Origin: Burkholderiales bacterium C2
Lineage (GTDB): Bacteria; Pseudomonadota; Gammaproteobacteria; Burkholderiales; Burkholderiaceae_C
Length of the DNA: 64,000 nucleotides
Assembly: GCA_005503085.1 (NCBI GenBank)
Contig: SCOI01000025.1
Span: 32,832 to 96,831 of the forward strand
Direction of reading: 5' to 3'
The notes under the pieces were generated by a model, which made no database searches, had not been told where the DNA came from, and saw only the letters and a list, made by a program, of their open reading frames with translations. Numbering within the stretch: position 1 is the stretch's first letter; the number at the start of each line of letters is the position of its first letter. Below are positions 26,242 to 35,696 of the stretch, piece by piece. Made by a program: the position numbers and the translations under genes.

Positions 26242-27816
26242 TCACCCGAAATTGATCTCCAGCGTCTTGGCCTTGCGTATGGTGATGCTAACGATGTTGC
26301 GTGCGCCCAGATCGTCACCATGGTCTCGTATCAGCCAGATCGATGACACCACATTGGGCATGGCGAGCAAGGCCATGAAGTACTTGTCAGGAGGCTCAAG
26401 GGTGATGTCTTCCTTGGGCTTGTCGGTAAACAGCAGGTTCTGAATCACGGTGAGCATGGGCAGGCCGGTGCCGGAGATGTGGCTGCGGATGACCCGGTTC
26501 AGCTTGGATGCACTTTTCGTGGACTTTTCGGCGGCCAGCTTCCATTGCTGGAAAAGGATCTCGCTGTTGCTCATGCCCTCGGCTTTGCCACTTCGGGGGT
26601 TGTAGTAGTCCTCGCCGGACTTCAGGGCGTAGTTGGAGTCGGCCACGATATGGCCCGTGGCGGGTTGGAATCGGTTGGTGTAGGCGCCGTTGCCCGACAT
26701 GCCCTTGATACTCTCGGGCCGAAATTTGTAGCTGGACTCGATCTGGCTGTCGCCTTCATAGTCGCCCGGCTTGCTGCCGGTCGTGTAGTGTTCCTTGAAG
26801 AACCAGTTCCGGGCGGCCTGGGTATCGCGATCCAGTGAACCGCCGCCTCCGCCCTTATCCATGGCCTTCTGGAGATCGACCCAGCGCCTGGTTCCGGTCT
26901 GCACATAGGATTCAAGGCTACGCTCGTAGTCCTCCCTCTTGACCATCGTGGTGGGCGTCTCGGGTGCACCTTCGATGCCCCAGCCCATGAGCTGCCAATC
27001 CCCATAGGATCGCCAGACCTTCACTTGCTCGATCACCTCAGGTGCGTAGTCGGACTCAGGCCCGGCCAGCTTGAAGGCCATCTTGTCGGACTCCTGGTTG
27101 AAGAACCAGTACAAGCCACCCATGGGAGTGTCCCAAGCCATCATGGTTTCGCTGACCTTGTCCCACTTTCTCTGCACGGGCTGCTGCTGCTGCTGTTGCC
27201 GAGGGGCCTTCGTCGCCAGGCCCGTGGCCAGAGGCACGGGCAGGCGCTGCACCGCCGCGCCTCTGCCCGAAGCCCGGCCTTGCACTACCGCTTTGGCGCC
27301 CATGGCGTCGGCCTCTTGCTCCAGGACGTGGTCGTCGTTCACTGGCAGGCCCGATATCTGTGTGGTAGGTCTGACGCGGCCCTGGGCTTGCTGCACCAGG
27401 TGCCAGGCCTCGTGCGGCAGATGCCGCTCCTGGCCGGGGGCCACGTGGATCTGGTTGCCTTGGGCATAGGCCAGCGCGTTCAGTTGGGCCGGCTTGGCCG
27501 AGTTGTATTGCACTTGCACGCCGTCCATGCTCAGGCCGCTCAAGGATTCGATGCCGGTCTTCAGCCCTGCGGGCAAGCCGCTGCGGCCGAGCGAAGCCAA
27601 TTGATCGCGTTGCGCGGAGGCGCGGGGGCTGTGGGTCAGGCGTTCGCCCTGCTGTCTGAGCTGCATGGCCATGGGGCCGTCCTGGGCCAGTTCATGCCGG
27701 CGACTCAAAGGAGTGTCATGACCTGGGCTTGGCTGGGCCTGCGGCGCTACCGTGTGGGCTACCGCGCGAGAGTCGCCAGTCTGGCCCCTGTTCTGCTGTG
27801 TCGGCCTGGATTTCAT
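26242..27816 (-). CDS. DUF4157 (eCIS-core) protein with HEAWH metal site and unknown C-terminal domain
   Basis: 524 residues from the ATG at 27816 (a TTG at 27834 is possible). A disordered Q/R-rich start is followed by a DUF4157 domain (about 75-155) containing the Zn-protease-like HEAWH at 135-139 and the usual [16 protein letters not shown] lead-in. A linker with poly-Gln and an AVQR motif follows. The last 310 residues form a domain I do not recognise ([36 protein letters not shown]). DUF4157 proteins are often linked to extracellular contractile injection systems or carry toxin domains. No injection-system gene lies in this window. Lower GC than its neighbours suggests transfer. Confidence 0.8.
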   Translation of the reverse strand: MKSRPTQQNRGQTGDSRAVAHTVAPQAQPSPGHDTPLSRRHELAQDGPMAMQLRQQGERLTHSPRASAQRDQLASLGRSGLPAGLKTGIESLSGLSMDGVQVQYNSAKPAQLNALAYAQGNQIHVAPGQERHLPHEAWHLVQQAQGRVRPTTQISGLPVNDDHVLEQEADAMGAKAVVQGRASGRGAAVQRLPVPLATGLATKAPRQQQQQQPVQRKWDKVSETMMAWDTPMGGLYWFFNQESDKMAFKLAGPESDYAPEVIEQVKVWRSYGDWQLMGWGIEGAPETPTTMVKREDYERSLESYVQTGTRRWVDLQKAMDKGGGGGSLDRDTQAARNWFFKEHYTTGSKPGDYEGDSQIESSYKFRPESIKGMSGNGAYTNRFQPATGHIVADSNYALKSGEDYYNPRSGKAEGMSNSEILFQQWKLAAEKSTKSASKLNRVIRSHISGTGLPMLTVIQNLLFTDKPKEDITLEPPDKYFMALLAMPNVVSSIWLIRDHGDDLGARNIVSITIRKAKTLEINFG

Positions 27817-28062
27817 TGCATCAGCCCATGGCAAGCATGTGTCCGCCCAAGGGGCTGACTATTACCAAGAGTCGGTGCCCGCACCTGTGCTTTGACGGTA
27901 GCCGCCATATTAGTTTGGGGGCTTTCGACTGAACATCAGCAGAATGCTGAGATAGCCAGACGTCTGTGGGTCAGGGTTGGACAGCCTTGTTTGGCCTCAC
28001 CCTCTGACCTGCCCCTCCCAGCCGTACCGGCGTATAGATAGCGAAGTCCATCAGCCAGGAAA

Positions 28063-28338
28063 ATGATGGACATGAAGAAGAGTAGATTCACCGAGGAACA
28101 GATCATCGGGTTCCTCAAGCAAGCCGAGGCCGGTATGCCGGTCAAGGAGCTGTGCCGGCAAGGCGGCTTCAGCGACGCCGCCTTCTACAAGTGGCGAGCC
28201 AAGTACAGCGGCATGCAGGCCACGGATGCAAAGCGCCTGCGTGAACTCGAATCCGAGAACGCCAAGCTCAAGCGCCTGCTGGCCGAGGCTCACCTCGACG
28301 TCCACGCGCTCAAGGACGTCTTCGGCGCAAAGCCTTAG
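28063..28338 (+). CDS. IS3-family transposase OrfA
   Basis: 91-residue helix-turn-helix/leucine-zipper protein (KKSRFTEEQIIGFLKQAEAG, then a heptad region LRELESENAKLKRLLAEAHLD). It belongs to the IS2/IS407-like branch of IS3 elements and binds the IS ends. AGGAAA precedes the ATG. It appears intact, but the partner OrfB is truncated, so the element cannot move by itself. Confidence 0.9.
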   Translation: MMDMKKSRFTEEQIIGFLKQAEAGMPVKELCRQGGFSDAAFYKWRAKYSGMQATDAKRLRELESENAKLKRLLAEAHLDVHALKDVFGAKP

Positions 28339-28340
28339 CC

Positions 28341-28451
28341 CCGCAGGTCAGGCGCGCAGCGGCGGCCAAGATGATTGCCCAGCATCATCTGTCTGAACGC
28401 CGTGCGTGCCGCCTGGTGAAGCCCTCCAGAGACAGTTGCCGCAATCCGCCC
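28341..28451 (+). pseudogene. Truncated IS3-family OrfB
   Basis: In the -1 frame relative to OrfA, as expected for the programmed frameshift of IS3 elements, the sequence reads PQVRRAAAAKMIAQHHLSER, then RACRLVKPSRDSCRNPP, the usual start of OrfB. The similarity then stops and no DDE integrase core follows. The IS was cut by a deletion before the IclR gene. Confidence 0.75.
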
Positions 28452-28627
28452 GTGGTGGGTGAGGCCACGCGGCATCCACTCCGATGGTCAGCCACGTGCG
28501 GCCGGTTGAGACCCTGGCCCATCAGATAGAGATCGCTTGATCGCTGCCCTGAGCGAACGCCGGCTGCGGCGGGTGCCCCTGATCGGGTCTGTGCTTGGAA
28601 CGGCTGATGAAAGCCAATGGCTCTGAT

Positions 28628-29419
28628 TCAAAGGTGCTGGAGAGACTGCCGGATGCTTTGCGCCAGGTTCAACAAAGGCTCCCGCAGACCCTCGACCACC
28701 TGCTGAGGGGGCGTGTCTCCGGCGACACTCATGTTTAGGACGTAGACCGGGTGGCCCGGGATCACGACAGGTGCCGCGAGTGCGACTACCTCTGGCTGCC
28801 AGGCAGCCCAGCAATACCCCAGAGTGCGCACGCTGTCGATCGCTGCGGTGATTTCCTTTGATAGCTCCCGCCAGCCTGGCTGGCGTCGGTCGCGAAATCG
28901 ACGCAGTAGTCGCTGCCGTTCGTCGTCGCTCGCCGCAGCCAGCCAGGCCCTGCCCAGAGAGGTCAGCTCCATAGGCACGCGTTGGCCGGCGACGACGTTG
29001 CGCCAAGCGACCCGTCGGCTGAAGCGGATGGACTCCAGGTAGACCATCTCCTCGCGGTCAGCGACCGCCAGGCCAATATTGATCTTCCGCTTCTCGGCTT
29101 CGCTGCGCATCAGCGGGCCGACCAACTGAAGAACTGGAGAGCCGGAGCGCATTGCATGGGCCAGGCTCAGCACTGGCGCTGCAAGCCGATAGGCCCGCTG
29201 GCGGCGGTCGTGCTCCAGCATGCCGCAGTCCACCAGGGTCTGCGCCAGACGGCTGACCGTGGCTCTGGACAGGCCGCTGCGTTCCGCCAGTTCGCCATTG
29301 CCCAGCAGATCGGCGCCCGGCCTGAAGGCACGCAGTATTTCTATGCCACGCTCCAGCGAACGATTCCTGTCTCCGCGTGGATTTTCGGTCGGTAGCGAAA
29401 GGGTTTTGTCCCGGTTCAT
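28628..29419 (-). CDS. IclR-family transcriptional regulator
   Basis: 263 residues. N-terminal winged HTH (SLERGIEILRAF, GELAERSGLSRATVSRLAQT) and a C-terminal effector domain with the INIGLAVADREEMVYLESI core. Start at 29419, with AGGAG nine bases upstream. It is divergent from the Bug receptor and beta-oxidation operon at 29569. A 19-base palindrome of the IclR type lies in the gap. It probably controls the operon in response to its substrate. Confidence 0.93.
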   Translation of the reverse strand: MNRDKTLSLPTENPRGDRNRSLERGIEILRAFRPGADLLGNGELAERSGLSRATVSRLAQTLVDCGMLEHDRRQRAYRLAAPVLSLAHAMRSGSPVLQLVGPLMRSEAEKRKINIGLAVADREEMVYLESIRFSRRVAWRNVVAGQRVPMELTSLGRAWLAAASDDERQRLLRRFRDRRQPGWRELSKEITAAIDSVRTLGYCWAAWQPEVVALAAPVVIPGHPVYVLNMSVAGDTPPQQVVEGLREPLLNLAQSIRQSLQHL

Positions 29420-29440
29420 CGCGGTCTCCTGTAGTTCTGC

Positions 29441-29459
29441 ATTTCCATCTGGTGGAAAT
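29441..29459. promoter_or_regulatory. IclR-type operator palindrome
   Basis: ATTTCCA (29441-29447) and TGGAAAT (29453-29459) are perfect 7-base arms around TCTGG. The half-site matches the TGGAAAT-type sites known for several IclR-family regulators. It is 22 bases from the IclR start. TTGACG (29459-29464) at its right edge may be the -35 box of the divergent operon. Confidence 0.6.
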
Positions 29460-29568
29460 TGACGGATGCCTTCAGACGGTAAGCATCCTAAGCTTGCGGC
29501 GTCAATGGTGAATTCATGTGCGCCCTTGCGCAAAAGGGCCAGAGCCCAATTCCTACAGGAGACAAACC

Positions 29569-30549
29569 ATGATGCAGACTTCCTTTCGCGCCGTGCTCGC
29601 CCGGCTGGGTGCCTTGATCGGCACCACGGCATTGGCGACAAGCACTGCCTTCGCGGCGTTCCCAGACAAGCCGATCCGTCTGGTCGTTCCCTTCGCGCCA
29701 GGCGGTGGAACAGATCTGATCGCCCGCACTTTGGGCGCCGGCATGTCGCAGGCACTAGGGCAGACGGTGCTCGTCGACAACAAGCCCGGTGCCGGCACCA
29801 TCATCGGTACGGATGCCGTCGCCAAGAGTGCGCCCGATGGTTACACCATGGTCATCGCGTCCTTTGCGCATGCGGTCAACCCCAGCCTGGCGCCCAAGCT
29901 GCCCTTCGACACAAGCAAGGCGTTCGCGCCGGTCGTGCTGCTGGGGCGCGGCCCGAACGTGCTGGTGGTGCGGGCGGACAGTCCCTTCAAAACCGTCAAG
30001 GATGTGATCACCGCTGCCAAGAGCAAGCCGGGTGCGCTGACCTACGCGTCGCAGGGCAACGGCACCTCGGCCCATATGGCCGGCGAGATGTTCACCAATC
30101 TGGCCAAGGTCGAGATGGTGCATGTGCCTTACCGTGGCGCAGGCCCGGCCATCACCGACCTGCTGGGCGGCCAGGTCGACATGATCTTCGGCACAGCCGC
30201 CGCAGTCTCGGTGTTCGTTGACAGCGGCAAGTTGCGCCCATTGGCCGTGACCACGCCGCAGCCGTCCCCTGCCTTTAAGGGCATCCCTGCCATTGCCGAC
30301 ACCTTGCCCGGCTATCAGGTTGAGAGCTGGTACGGCCTCTATGTGCCCGCTGGCACGCCGGCCGATGTGATCGCCAAGCTCAACGCTGCCGCGGCCAAGG
30401 CTGCGCACAGCGCGGATTTCGTCAAGAAGGTCGAGCACGAAGGGCTGGTCGTCAATGTGGGACCGCCTGCAGAACTCGATGCCTATGTCCGGGCGGAAGA
30501 GGCTCGCTGGCGCAAGATCGTCAAAGAAAACAACATCAAGTCCGACTGA
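29569..30549 (+). CDS. Bug-family (TctC-like) periplasmic solute-binding protein
   Basis: 326 residues. The signal peptide ends ATSTAFA. Typical Bug motifs follow: FPDKPIRLVVPFAPGGGTDL near the mature N-terminus, the carboxylate-binding loop KPGAGTIIGTD, YASQGNGTSAHMAGEMF, and the hinge-region VESWYGLYVPAGTP. Members bind carboxylates for TctAB permeases, but none is encoded here. It is the first gene of the operon, with AGGAGA before the ATG and a short hairpin (GCCCTT/AAGGGC, 29522-29539) in its leader. Confidence 0.93.
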   Translation: MMQTSFRAVLARLGALIGTTALATSTAFAAFPDKPIRLVVPFAPGGGTDLIARTLGAGMSQALGQTVLVDNKPGAGTIIGTDAVAKSAPDGYTMVIASFAHAVNPSLAPKLPFDTSKAFAPVVLLGRGPNVLVVRADSPFKTVKDVITAAKSKPGALTYASQGNGTSAHMAGEMFTNLAKVEMVHVPYRGAGPAITDLLGGQVDMIFGTAAAVSVFVDSGKLRPLAVTTPQPSPAFKGIPAIADTLPGYQVESWYGLYVPAGTPADVIAKLNAAAAKAAHSADFVKKVEHEGLVVNVGPPAELDAYVRAEEARWRKIVKENNIKSD

Positions 30550-30584
30550 GCTGATCCAGTCATCTACTTCCGGAGTTTCCCATC

Positions 30585-31376
30585 ATGACCTTCTCGTTGA
30601 TCGATCTACAGCTGCAAGCCGGCATTGCCACGATCACCTTCAACCGCCCCGACAAGCGCAACGCGATGAGCGATGAGATGCGCAGCGAGTTCATCGACGC
30701 GCTTGAGCGCGTCGCGGCCGACAAGGCGATCCGCGCGCTGGTGCTGACCGGCGCCGGGAAGGGCTTTTGTGCCGGCGGTGATATCGCAGGCATGGAGCGG
30801 CGCATGAAGGCGCCGGCGGGCGAGGTGGGTTTCAACGGCTGGCACCGGCAGCAGCGGGTACATCACACTCAGGCTTTGCTGCACACCATGCCCAAGCCGG
30901 TGATCGCCGCCGTCAACGGCGCAGCTTCCGGTCTGGGCGCCGACACCGCGCTGGCCTGCGACTTCATCATTGCCAGCGAGTGGGCCAGCCTCAGCTGGTC
31001 CTACATCCACCGCGGCATCATTCCCGATGGCGGCGGCATGTACTTCCTGCCGCGCCGGGTCGGCCTGCCCAAGGCCAAGGAGCTGATCTTCACCGGCCGC
31101 AAGGTTGACGCCGAGGAGGCGCTGGCGCTGGGCCTGATTGATCGCAAGACCTCGGCCGACACGCTGGTGGCCGATGCCCAGGCCTGGGCCGCCGAACTCA
31201 GCCAGGGCTCGTCCACCGCGCTGGCGCTGGGCAAGACCATCCTGAACCAGAGCTTCGAGCTGTCGGCCCAGCAGGTCTTCGCCCAGGGCAGCCAGGCCCA
31301 GGGCATCTGCTACACGAGCACCGAGCACCGCGAGTCGGTGATGGCCTTCCTGACCAAGTCCGCTGCGAAGGAGTGA
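30585..31376 (+). CDS. Enoyl-CoA hydratase/isomerase family protein
   Basis: 263-residue crotonase-fold enzyme. The oxyanion-hole segments are GFCAGGDIAGM (about 60-70) and NGAASGLGADTALACDFIIA. The second catalytic Glu position of classical hydratases is replaced in GGGMYFLPRRVG, where Asp-Gly-Gly-Gly precedes. It would hydrate, isomerise or cleave a 2-enoyl-CoA. It lies 35 bases after the Bug gene and 4 bases before the CoA ligase gene. Confidence 0.9.
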   Translation: MTFSLIDLQLQAGIATITFNRPDKRNAMSDEMRSEFIDALERVAADKAIRALVLTGAGKGFCAGGDIAGMERRMKAPAGEVGFNGWHRQQRVHHTQALLHTMPKPVIAAVNGAASGLGADTALACDFIIASEWASLSWSYIHRGIIPDGGGMYFLPRRVGLPKAKELIFTGRKVDAEEALALGLIDRKTSADTLVADAQAWAAELSQGSSTALALGKTILNQSFELSAQQVFAQGSQAQGICYTSTEHRESVMAFLTKSAAKE

Positions 31377-31380
31377 TGTG

Positions 31381-33468
31381 ATGGATGCGATCTCCCGACT
31401 TCTGAAACCCCGCAGCGTTGCGATCATCGGCGCCTCGGCCGATGCCGCCAAGACCGCCGGCCGTCCGGTTTCCTACCTGGTCAAGCACGGCTTTGCCGGC
31501 GACATCTATCCGGTCAACCCCAAGGTCAATCGCATCGGTGAGCTGACCTGCTACCCGGACATCGCCTCGCTGCCTGCGGTGCCCGATGTGGGCATCGTGC
31601 TGCTGGGCGCCGAACGCGCGCATCTGGCGGTGCGCGATCTGGCGGCGCGCGGCACGGCCGCTGCCATCGTGCTGGCCAGTGGCTATACCGAGACCGGCGA
31701 AGAGGGCGCGCGGCGCCAGCAGCAGCTGCTCGAGGCAGCCGGCAGCATGCGCCTGCTAGGCCCCAACACCATCGGGCTGGTCAACCTCACCGACAACATC
31801 GTGCTGTCCGCCACCGGCGCGCTCGAGATGGATCACTTCCCGGTCGGCTCGATTGGCGTGGTGTCGCAAAGCGGCGGCATTCTTGGGGCGCTGCTGTCGC
31901 GAGCGGCGGCGCGTGGCATCGGCCTGTCCAAGCTGATCTCCACCAGCAACGAGGTGGATCTCGAGCTGGCCGATTTCATTGATCAGCTCGCCGACGACGA
32001 GGCCACCAAGGTGATCGCCCTGTATGTCGAGACGGTGCGCAACCCGGAAAAATTCCGCGCTGCCGCGCTGAAGGCCGCAAGGGTCGGCAAGCCGGTGGTG
32101 GCTTTCAAGATCGGCCGCTCCGAGGCCGGTGCCAAAGCTGCCGTGTCGCACACCGGCGCGCTGGCAGGCGCAGACAGCATGTATGACGCGCTGTTCCGCC
32201 AGACCGGCGTGATCCGCGCCCAGACCTTCGCTGATCTGTTGGACATACCAGCAGCACTGTCCACCGGCCGCGTGTTGAGAGGCAATCGGGTGGCCATTCT
32301 GACCTCGACCGGTGGCGCCGGCACCCTGGTGTCCGACAGCCTGGGGGTCAACGGCTTCGAGACCCCGGCGCCGGACCCGCAGACGGCCGAGGCCCTGCGT
32401 GCACTCCAGACCGGTGATCACGCCGCGCTGGACCGCAATCCGATCGACGTCACCCTCGCGGGCCTGCAGCCCGATCTGCTGCGCGGCGCGATCAAGACCT
32501 TGCTGGCCAGCCCCAGCTATGACGCGCTGACCATCATCGTCGGTTCATCCAGCCTGGCCATGCCCGAGCTGATGGCCGGCGCGATCCAGGACTGTCTGCC
32601 CCTGTCCGACAAGCCGGTGATCGCCTATGTCAGCCCGCATGCGCCGGAGGTGGGGGCCTTGCTGACGCAGCGCGGCGTGCCCGCTTTCGCGGCGGCCGAG
32701 AGCTGCACGGCCGCGTTGGCCGGCATGCTTCAGGCTGGTCGTTGGAAGGCGCCTACGGAGCCGGGGGCTTTACCGGTGACTATTGCCGCCAACGATTTTC
32801 CGGCCGGTTCGCTGGATGAGGCGCAAGCCAAGCAGTTGTTCGCCCGCTTCGGTGTGCCCTGCGCCCGTGAACTTGTGGTGCAGACGCCGGCCGAGGCCGA
32901 GCAGGCCGCGCGTGAGCTCGGCGGGCGCACGGTGCTGAAAATCCTGTCCGGAGAAATCACACACAAGAGCGATGTTGGCGGCGTGGCCGTCAACCTGCTG
33001 CCCGAGCAGATCGCCGACCGGGTCCTCGTGATGGCTGACGAGGTCGAACGCAAGGCGGGCTTGCGTCCTTCTCGCTTCCTGGTCCAGGAGATGGTGGGCG
33101 GCGGGACCGAGCTGATTCTCGGCATGTACCGCGACCCGCTGGGTACGGCCATCCTGCTGGGCATGGGTGGCATCACGGCCGAGCTGTTCAAAGACACCAC
33201 GATGCGTCTGTTGCCGCCCAGCGGCGGGCTCAGCCGCGAGCAGGCGCTGGAGATGGCGCGGGAGCTCACGACCTGGCCCTTGCTGGACGGCTTCCGTGGC
33301 CGGCCTAAGGCCGATATCGATGCCCTGGTCGGGACCATCGTGGCCTTTTCGAATATGGCTGCGCAGCTCGGCGAGCGTCTGGTTGAAGCGGAGATCAACC
33401 CGGTGTTCGTGCTGCCGCAGGGGCAGGGCGTGCGCGCTGCCGATGGTGTGGTCGTGTTGGGCGATTGA
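31381..33468 (+). CDS. NDP-forming acyl-CoA synthetase (acetate-CoA ligase family)
   Basis: 695 residues. The domains, in order, are a CoA-binding fold (VAIIGASADAAKTAGRPVSY), a succinyl-CoA-synthetase-like domain with the phospho-His region (AVSHTGALAGADSMYDALF), a flavodoxin-like linker, and a C-terminal ATP-grasp domain (VQEMVGGGTELILGMYRDP). It would make the acyl-CoA that enters the beta-oxidation steps. AAGGAG precedes the ATG at 31381 by seven bases; a GTG at 31378 is possible. Its stop is six bases before the hydrolase ATG. Confidence 0.92.
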   Translation: MDAISRLLKPRSVAIIGASADAAKTAGRPVSYLVKHGFAGDIYPVNPKVNRIGELTCYPDIASLPAVPDVGIVLLGAERAHLAVRDLAARGTAAAIVLASGYTETGEEGARRQQQLLEAAGSMRLLGPNTIGLVNLTDNIVLSATGALEMDHFPVGSIGVVSQSGGILGALLSRAAARGIGLSKLISTSNEVDLELADFIDQLADDEATKVIALYVETVRNPEKFRAAALKAARVGKPVVAFKIGRSEAGAKAAVSHTGALAGADSMYDALFRQTGVIRAQTFADLLDIPAALSTGRVLRGNRVAILTSTGGAGTLVSDSLGVNGFETPAPDPQTAEALRALQTGDHAALDRNPIDVTLAGLQPDLLRGAIKTLLASPSYDALTIIVGSSSLAMPELMAGAIQDCLPLSDKPVIAYVSPHAPEVGALLTQRGVPAFAAAESCTAALAGMLQAGRWKAPTEPGALPVTIAANDFPAGSLDEAQAKQLFARFGVPCARELVVQTPAEAEQAARELGGRTVLKILSGEITHKSDVGGVAVNLLPEQIADRVLVMADEVERKAGLRPSRFLVQEMVGGGTELILGMYRDPLGTAILLGMGGITAELFKDTTMRLLPPSGGLSREQALEMARELTTWPLLDGFRGRPKADIDALVGTIVAFSNMAAQLGERLVEAEINPVFVLPQGQGVRAADGVVVLGD

Positions 33469-33473
33469 ACGCC

Positions 33474-34340
33474 ATGACTGCCATCGACGCTGCGACCGGC
33501 ACCGAGGCACTGCTCGGCGAGCTGGAAGCGTCGGCGCAGCGGCATCAGGTGCCGTTCGATGGCGGACATGCCAGCTGGCGGCGCTTTGGCGCCGGGCCTG
33601 CGCTGGTCTTGCTGCATGGTGGCCATGGCAGTTGGTTGCACTGGGCCCGGAACATCCCGGCTTTGGCGGCCGGGCACACTGTCTGGGTGCCCGATCTGCC
33701 GGGTTTCGGCGAGTCGAGCCAGCCATCGGCACCTTCGCTGGAGGGGCTGGTCGAGGCGACGGTCGCCACGCTCGATGCCTTGATCGGCGAGGGCACGCCG
33801 GTGATGCTGGTCGGCTTCTCGTTCGGTGGCCTGGTGGCGGCGGCTGTCGCGGCACGGCGCGGGGCCGTGTCGAAGCTGGCCTTGCTGGGCCCGGCCGGGC
33901 ATGGCGGTGTCCGACGTCCTCGCGGCGAGCTGCGTTCCTGGCGTGATGCGGCCCAGAGCGGGGATGCGGCTGCGCTTAACGAGGTCATGCGGCACAACCT
34001 GGCGATGCACATGCTGCACGAGCCGGCTGATGCGCTCGGCCTGCACATCCACCGCCAGAGTTGCCTGGCGACGCGTTTTCGAAGCAAGGCGATCTCGCGC
34101 GCCGGTGGTCTGACGGGGTGGCTTGGGCATCACGCCGGGCCCTTGCTGCTGATCTGGGGTGAGCACGACGTGACCGCGGAGCCGGCACAGGCTGGCCGTG
34201 CGGTGGTAGAGGCCTGCGCGCCGCAGCAAGCCTGCCAGGTGCAGATCGTTGCCGGTGCGGGCCATTGGGTCCAGTACGAGCGGGCCGAGACGGTGAATCC
34301 TCTGCTGCTGGCATGGCTGGCAGACAGCAGCAAAACATGA
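33474..34340 (+). CDS. Alpha/beta hydrolase
   Basis: 288 residues of the canonical fold. HGGHGSW is the oxyanion loop, the nucleophile Ser sits in GFSFGG (about 116-121), WGEHD carries the acid and AGHWVQYE the His. In a CoA-ester operon it may act as a thioesterase or a C-C hydrolase opening a beta-diketone-type intermediate. Sequence alone cannot separate these. It is not a haloalkane dehalogenase by motif. Confidence 0.88.
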   Translation: MTAIDAATGTEALLGELEASAQRHQVPFDGGHASWRRFGAGPALVLLHGGHGSWLHWARNIPALAAGHTVWVPDLPGFGESSQPSAPSLEGLVEATVATLDALIGEGTPVMLVGFSFGGLVAAAVAARRGAVSKLALLGPAGHGGVRRPRGELRSWRDAAQSGDAAALNEVMRHNLAMHMLHEPADALGLHIHRQSCLATRFRSKAISRAGGLTGWLGHHAGPLLLIWGEHDVTAEPAQAGRAVVEACAPQQACQVQIVAGAGHWVQYERAETVNPLLLAWLADSSKT

Positions 34341-34364
34341 ACGACAAGGAGCAGGGGTGAGGCC

Positions 34365-35696
34365 ATGACTTCAGTACCTACGCAACTGAACCACGATACG
34401 AGTGCGGCGGAGATGGCACCCGGGCTGCGTCATCTTCTTGTTGCCGAGCGAGCGGCAGCTGAGTGGTCTATGGAAGACGCGGTGGCGCCCCGCGCCACGC
34501 AGCGCGTGGCCGTCATCGGTGCCGGCACCATGGGAACCGGCATTGCCATCGCAGCGCTGGATGCGGGCTGCAATGTGTCGCTGCTGGAGCAGCAGGCCGA
34601 GGCGCTGCAGCGCGGCGGCGCGCGCATTCGGGAGCACTATGCCGGCCGGGTGGCGACCGGCAAGCTGAAAGCCGTCGAGGCCGCTGCCCGAGAAGCACGG
34701 CTGCAGCCGACGCTGGACTGGGCGCTGCTGGCCGAGGCGGATCTGGTGATCGAAGCGGTCTTCGAGGACCTGGCGGTCAAGCAGGCCGTGTTCCAGCGCA
34801 TTGACGGGATCGCGCGTCCCGGCGCCGTGCTGGCCTCCAACACCTCCTACCTGGACCTGGACGCCATCGCCGCGACGACCAGCCGCCCGCATGACGTGCT
34901 GGGCCTGCACTTCTTCAGCCCGGCCCAGGTGATGCGCCTGCTCGAGATCGTGCGCGGCGCGCACACCTCGCCGCAGGTGCTGGCCAGCGGCCTGGCCCTG
35001 GCCAAGCGCATGAAGAAGCAGCCGGTGGTGACCGGCAATGCCTTCGGCTTTGTCGGCAACCGCATCTATTCGGCCTACCGCCGCCAGTGCGAGTTCATGA
35101 TCGAGGAGGGCGCGCTGCCGCAGCAGGTCGACGCAGCGCTGGAGGCCTTCGGCTTCGCCATGGGCCCGTTCGCGGTGGCCGATCTGTCGGGGCTGGACAT
35201 TGCCTGGCGCATGCGCCAGGCCCAGGCCGGCCAGCGGGATCCGCAGGCTCGCTATGTGACGATTGCGGACCAGATCTGCGAGACCGGCCGCCTGGGCCGC
35301 AAGACCGGGGCCGGCTACTACGCCTATGAGAGCCGCGACGGCAAGACCCAGCGCCGGCCCGACCCGCAGGTCGAGGCCCTGATCCTTGCGGCCAGTGCGG
35401 CCAAGGGCATCAGCCGGCGCAGCCTGGGCGACGAGGAGATCGTGCGACGCACCTTGCTGTGCATGGTCAATGAAGCCAGCCTGCTGCTGGGCGAAGGCGT
35501 GGCGCAGCGTGCCAGCGATGTCGATGTGGTGTTGGCCAATGGTTACGGATTTCCGCGCCTGCAGGGCGGGCCGGTGTTCTGGGCGCGCGAGCGCGGCGAG
35601 CCGGCCTTGCGGGCCGGGCTGGATGAACTGGCCGGCCTGAGCGGCCCCGGTTTCGTGCGCGGCGATCTGCGTCATGTCTTGAATCAGGAAGGATGA
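34365..35696 (+). CDS. 3-hydroxyacyl-CoA dehydrogenase
   Basis: 443 residues, resembling the dehydrogenase half of the FadB/FadJ multienzyme: N-terminal linker LVAERAAAEWSMEDAVAP, NAD motif VAVIGAGTMGTGIAIAAL, catalytic HFFSPAQVMRLLEIV and NAFGFVGNRI, then two C-terminal HAD domains (FAMGPFAVADLSGLDIAW). The crotonase half is absent and is provided by the separate gene at 30585. It oxidises a 3-hydroxyacyl-CoA using NAD+. The MmgE/PrpD start overlaps its stop by 4 bases. Confidence 0.93.
   Translation: MTSVPTQLNHDTSAAEMAPGLRHLLVAERAAAEWSMEDAVAPRATQRVAVIGAGTMGTGIAIAALDAGCNVSLLEQQAEALQRGGARIREHYAGRVATGKLKAVEAAAREARLQPTLDWALLAEADLVIEAVFEDLAVKQAVFQRIDGIARPGAVLASNTSYLDLDAIAATTSRPHDVLGLHFFSPAQVMRLLEIVRGAHTSPQVLASGLALAKRMKKQPVVTGNAFGFVGNRIYSAYRRQCEFMIEEGALPQQVDAALEAFGFAMGPFAVADLSGLDIAWRMRQAQAGQRDPQARYVTIADQICETGRLGRKTGAGYYAYESRDGKTQRRPDPQVEALILAASAAKGISRRSLGDEEIVRRTLLCMVNEASLLLGEGVAQRASDVDVVLANGYGFPRLQGGPVFWARERGEPALRAGLDELAGLSGPGFVRGDLRHVLNQEG

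Noticed and set aside
27180..27200. CTG-type triplet repeat as a microsatellite
   Set aside because: It codes for a poly-Gln linker in the DUF4157 protein and is short.
28007..28062. TGACCTGCCCCTCCC as the left end of the IS3 element
   Set aside because: The position is right, but the right end is lost, so the inverted repeat cannot be confirmed.
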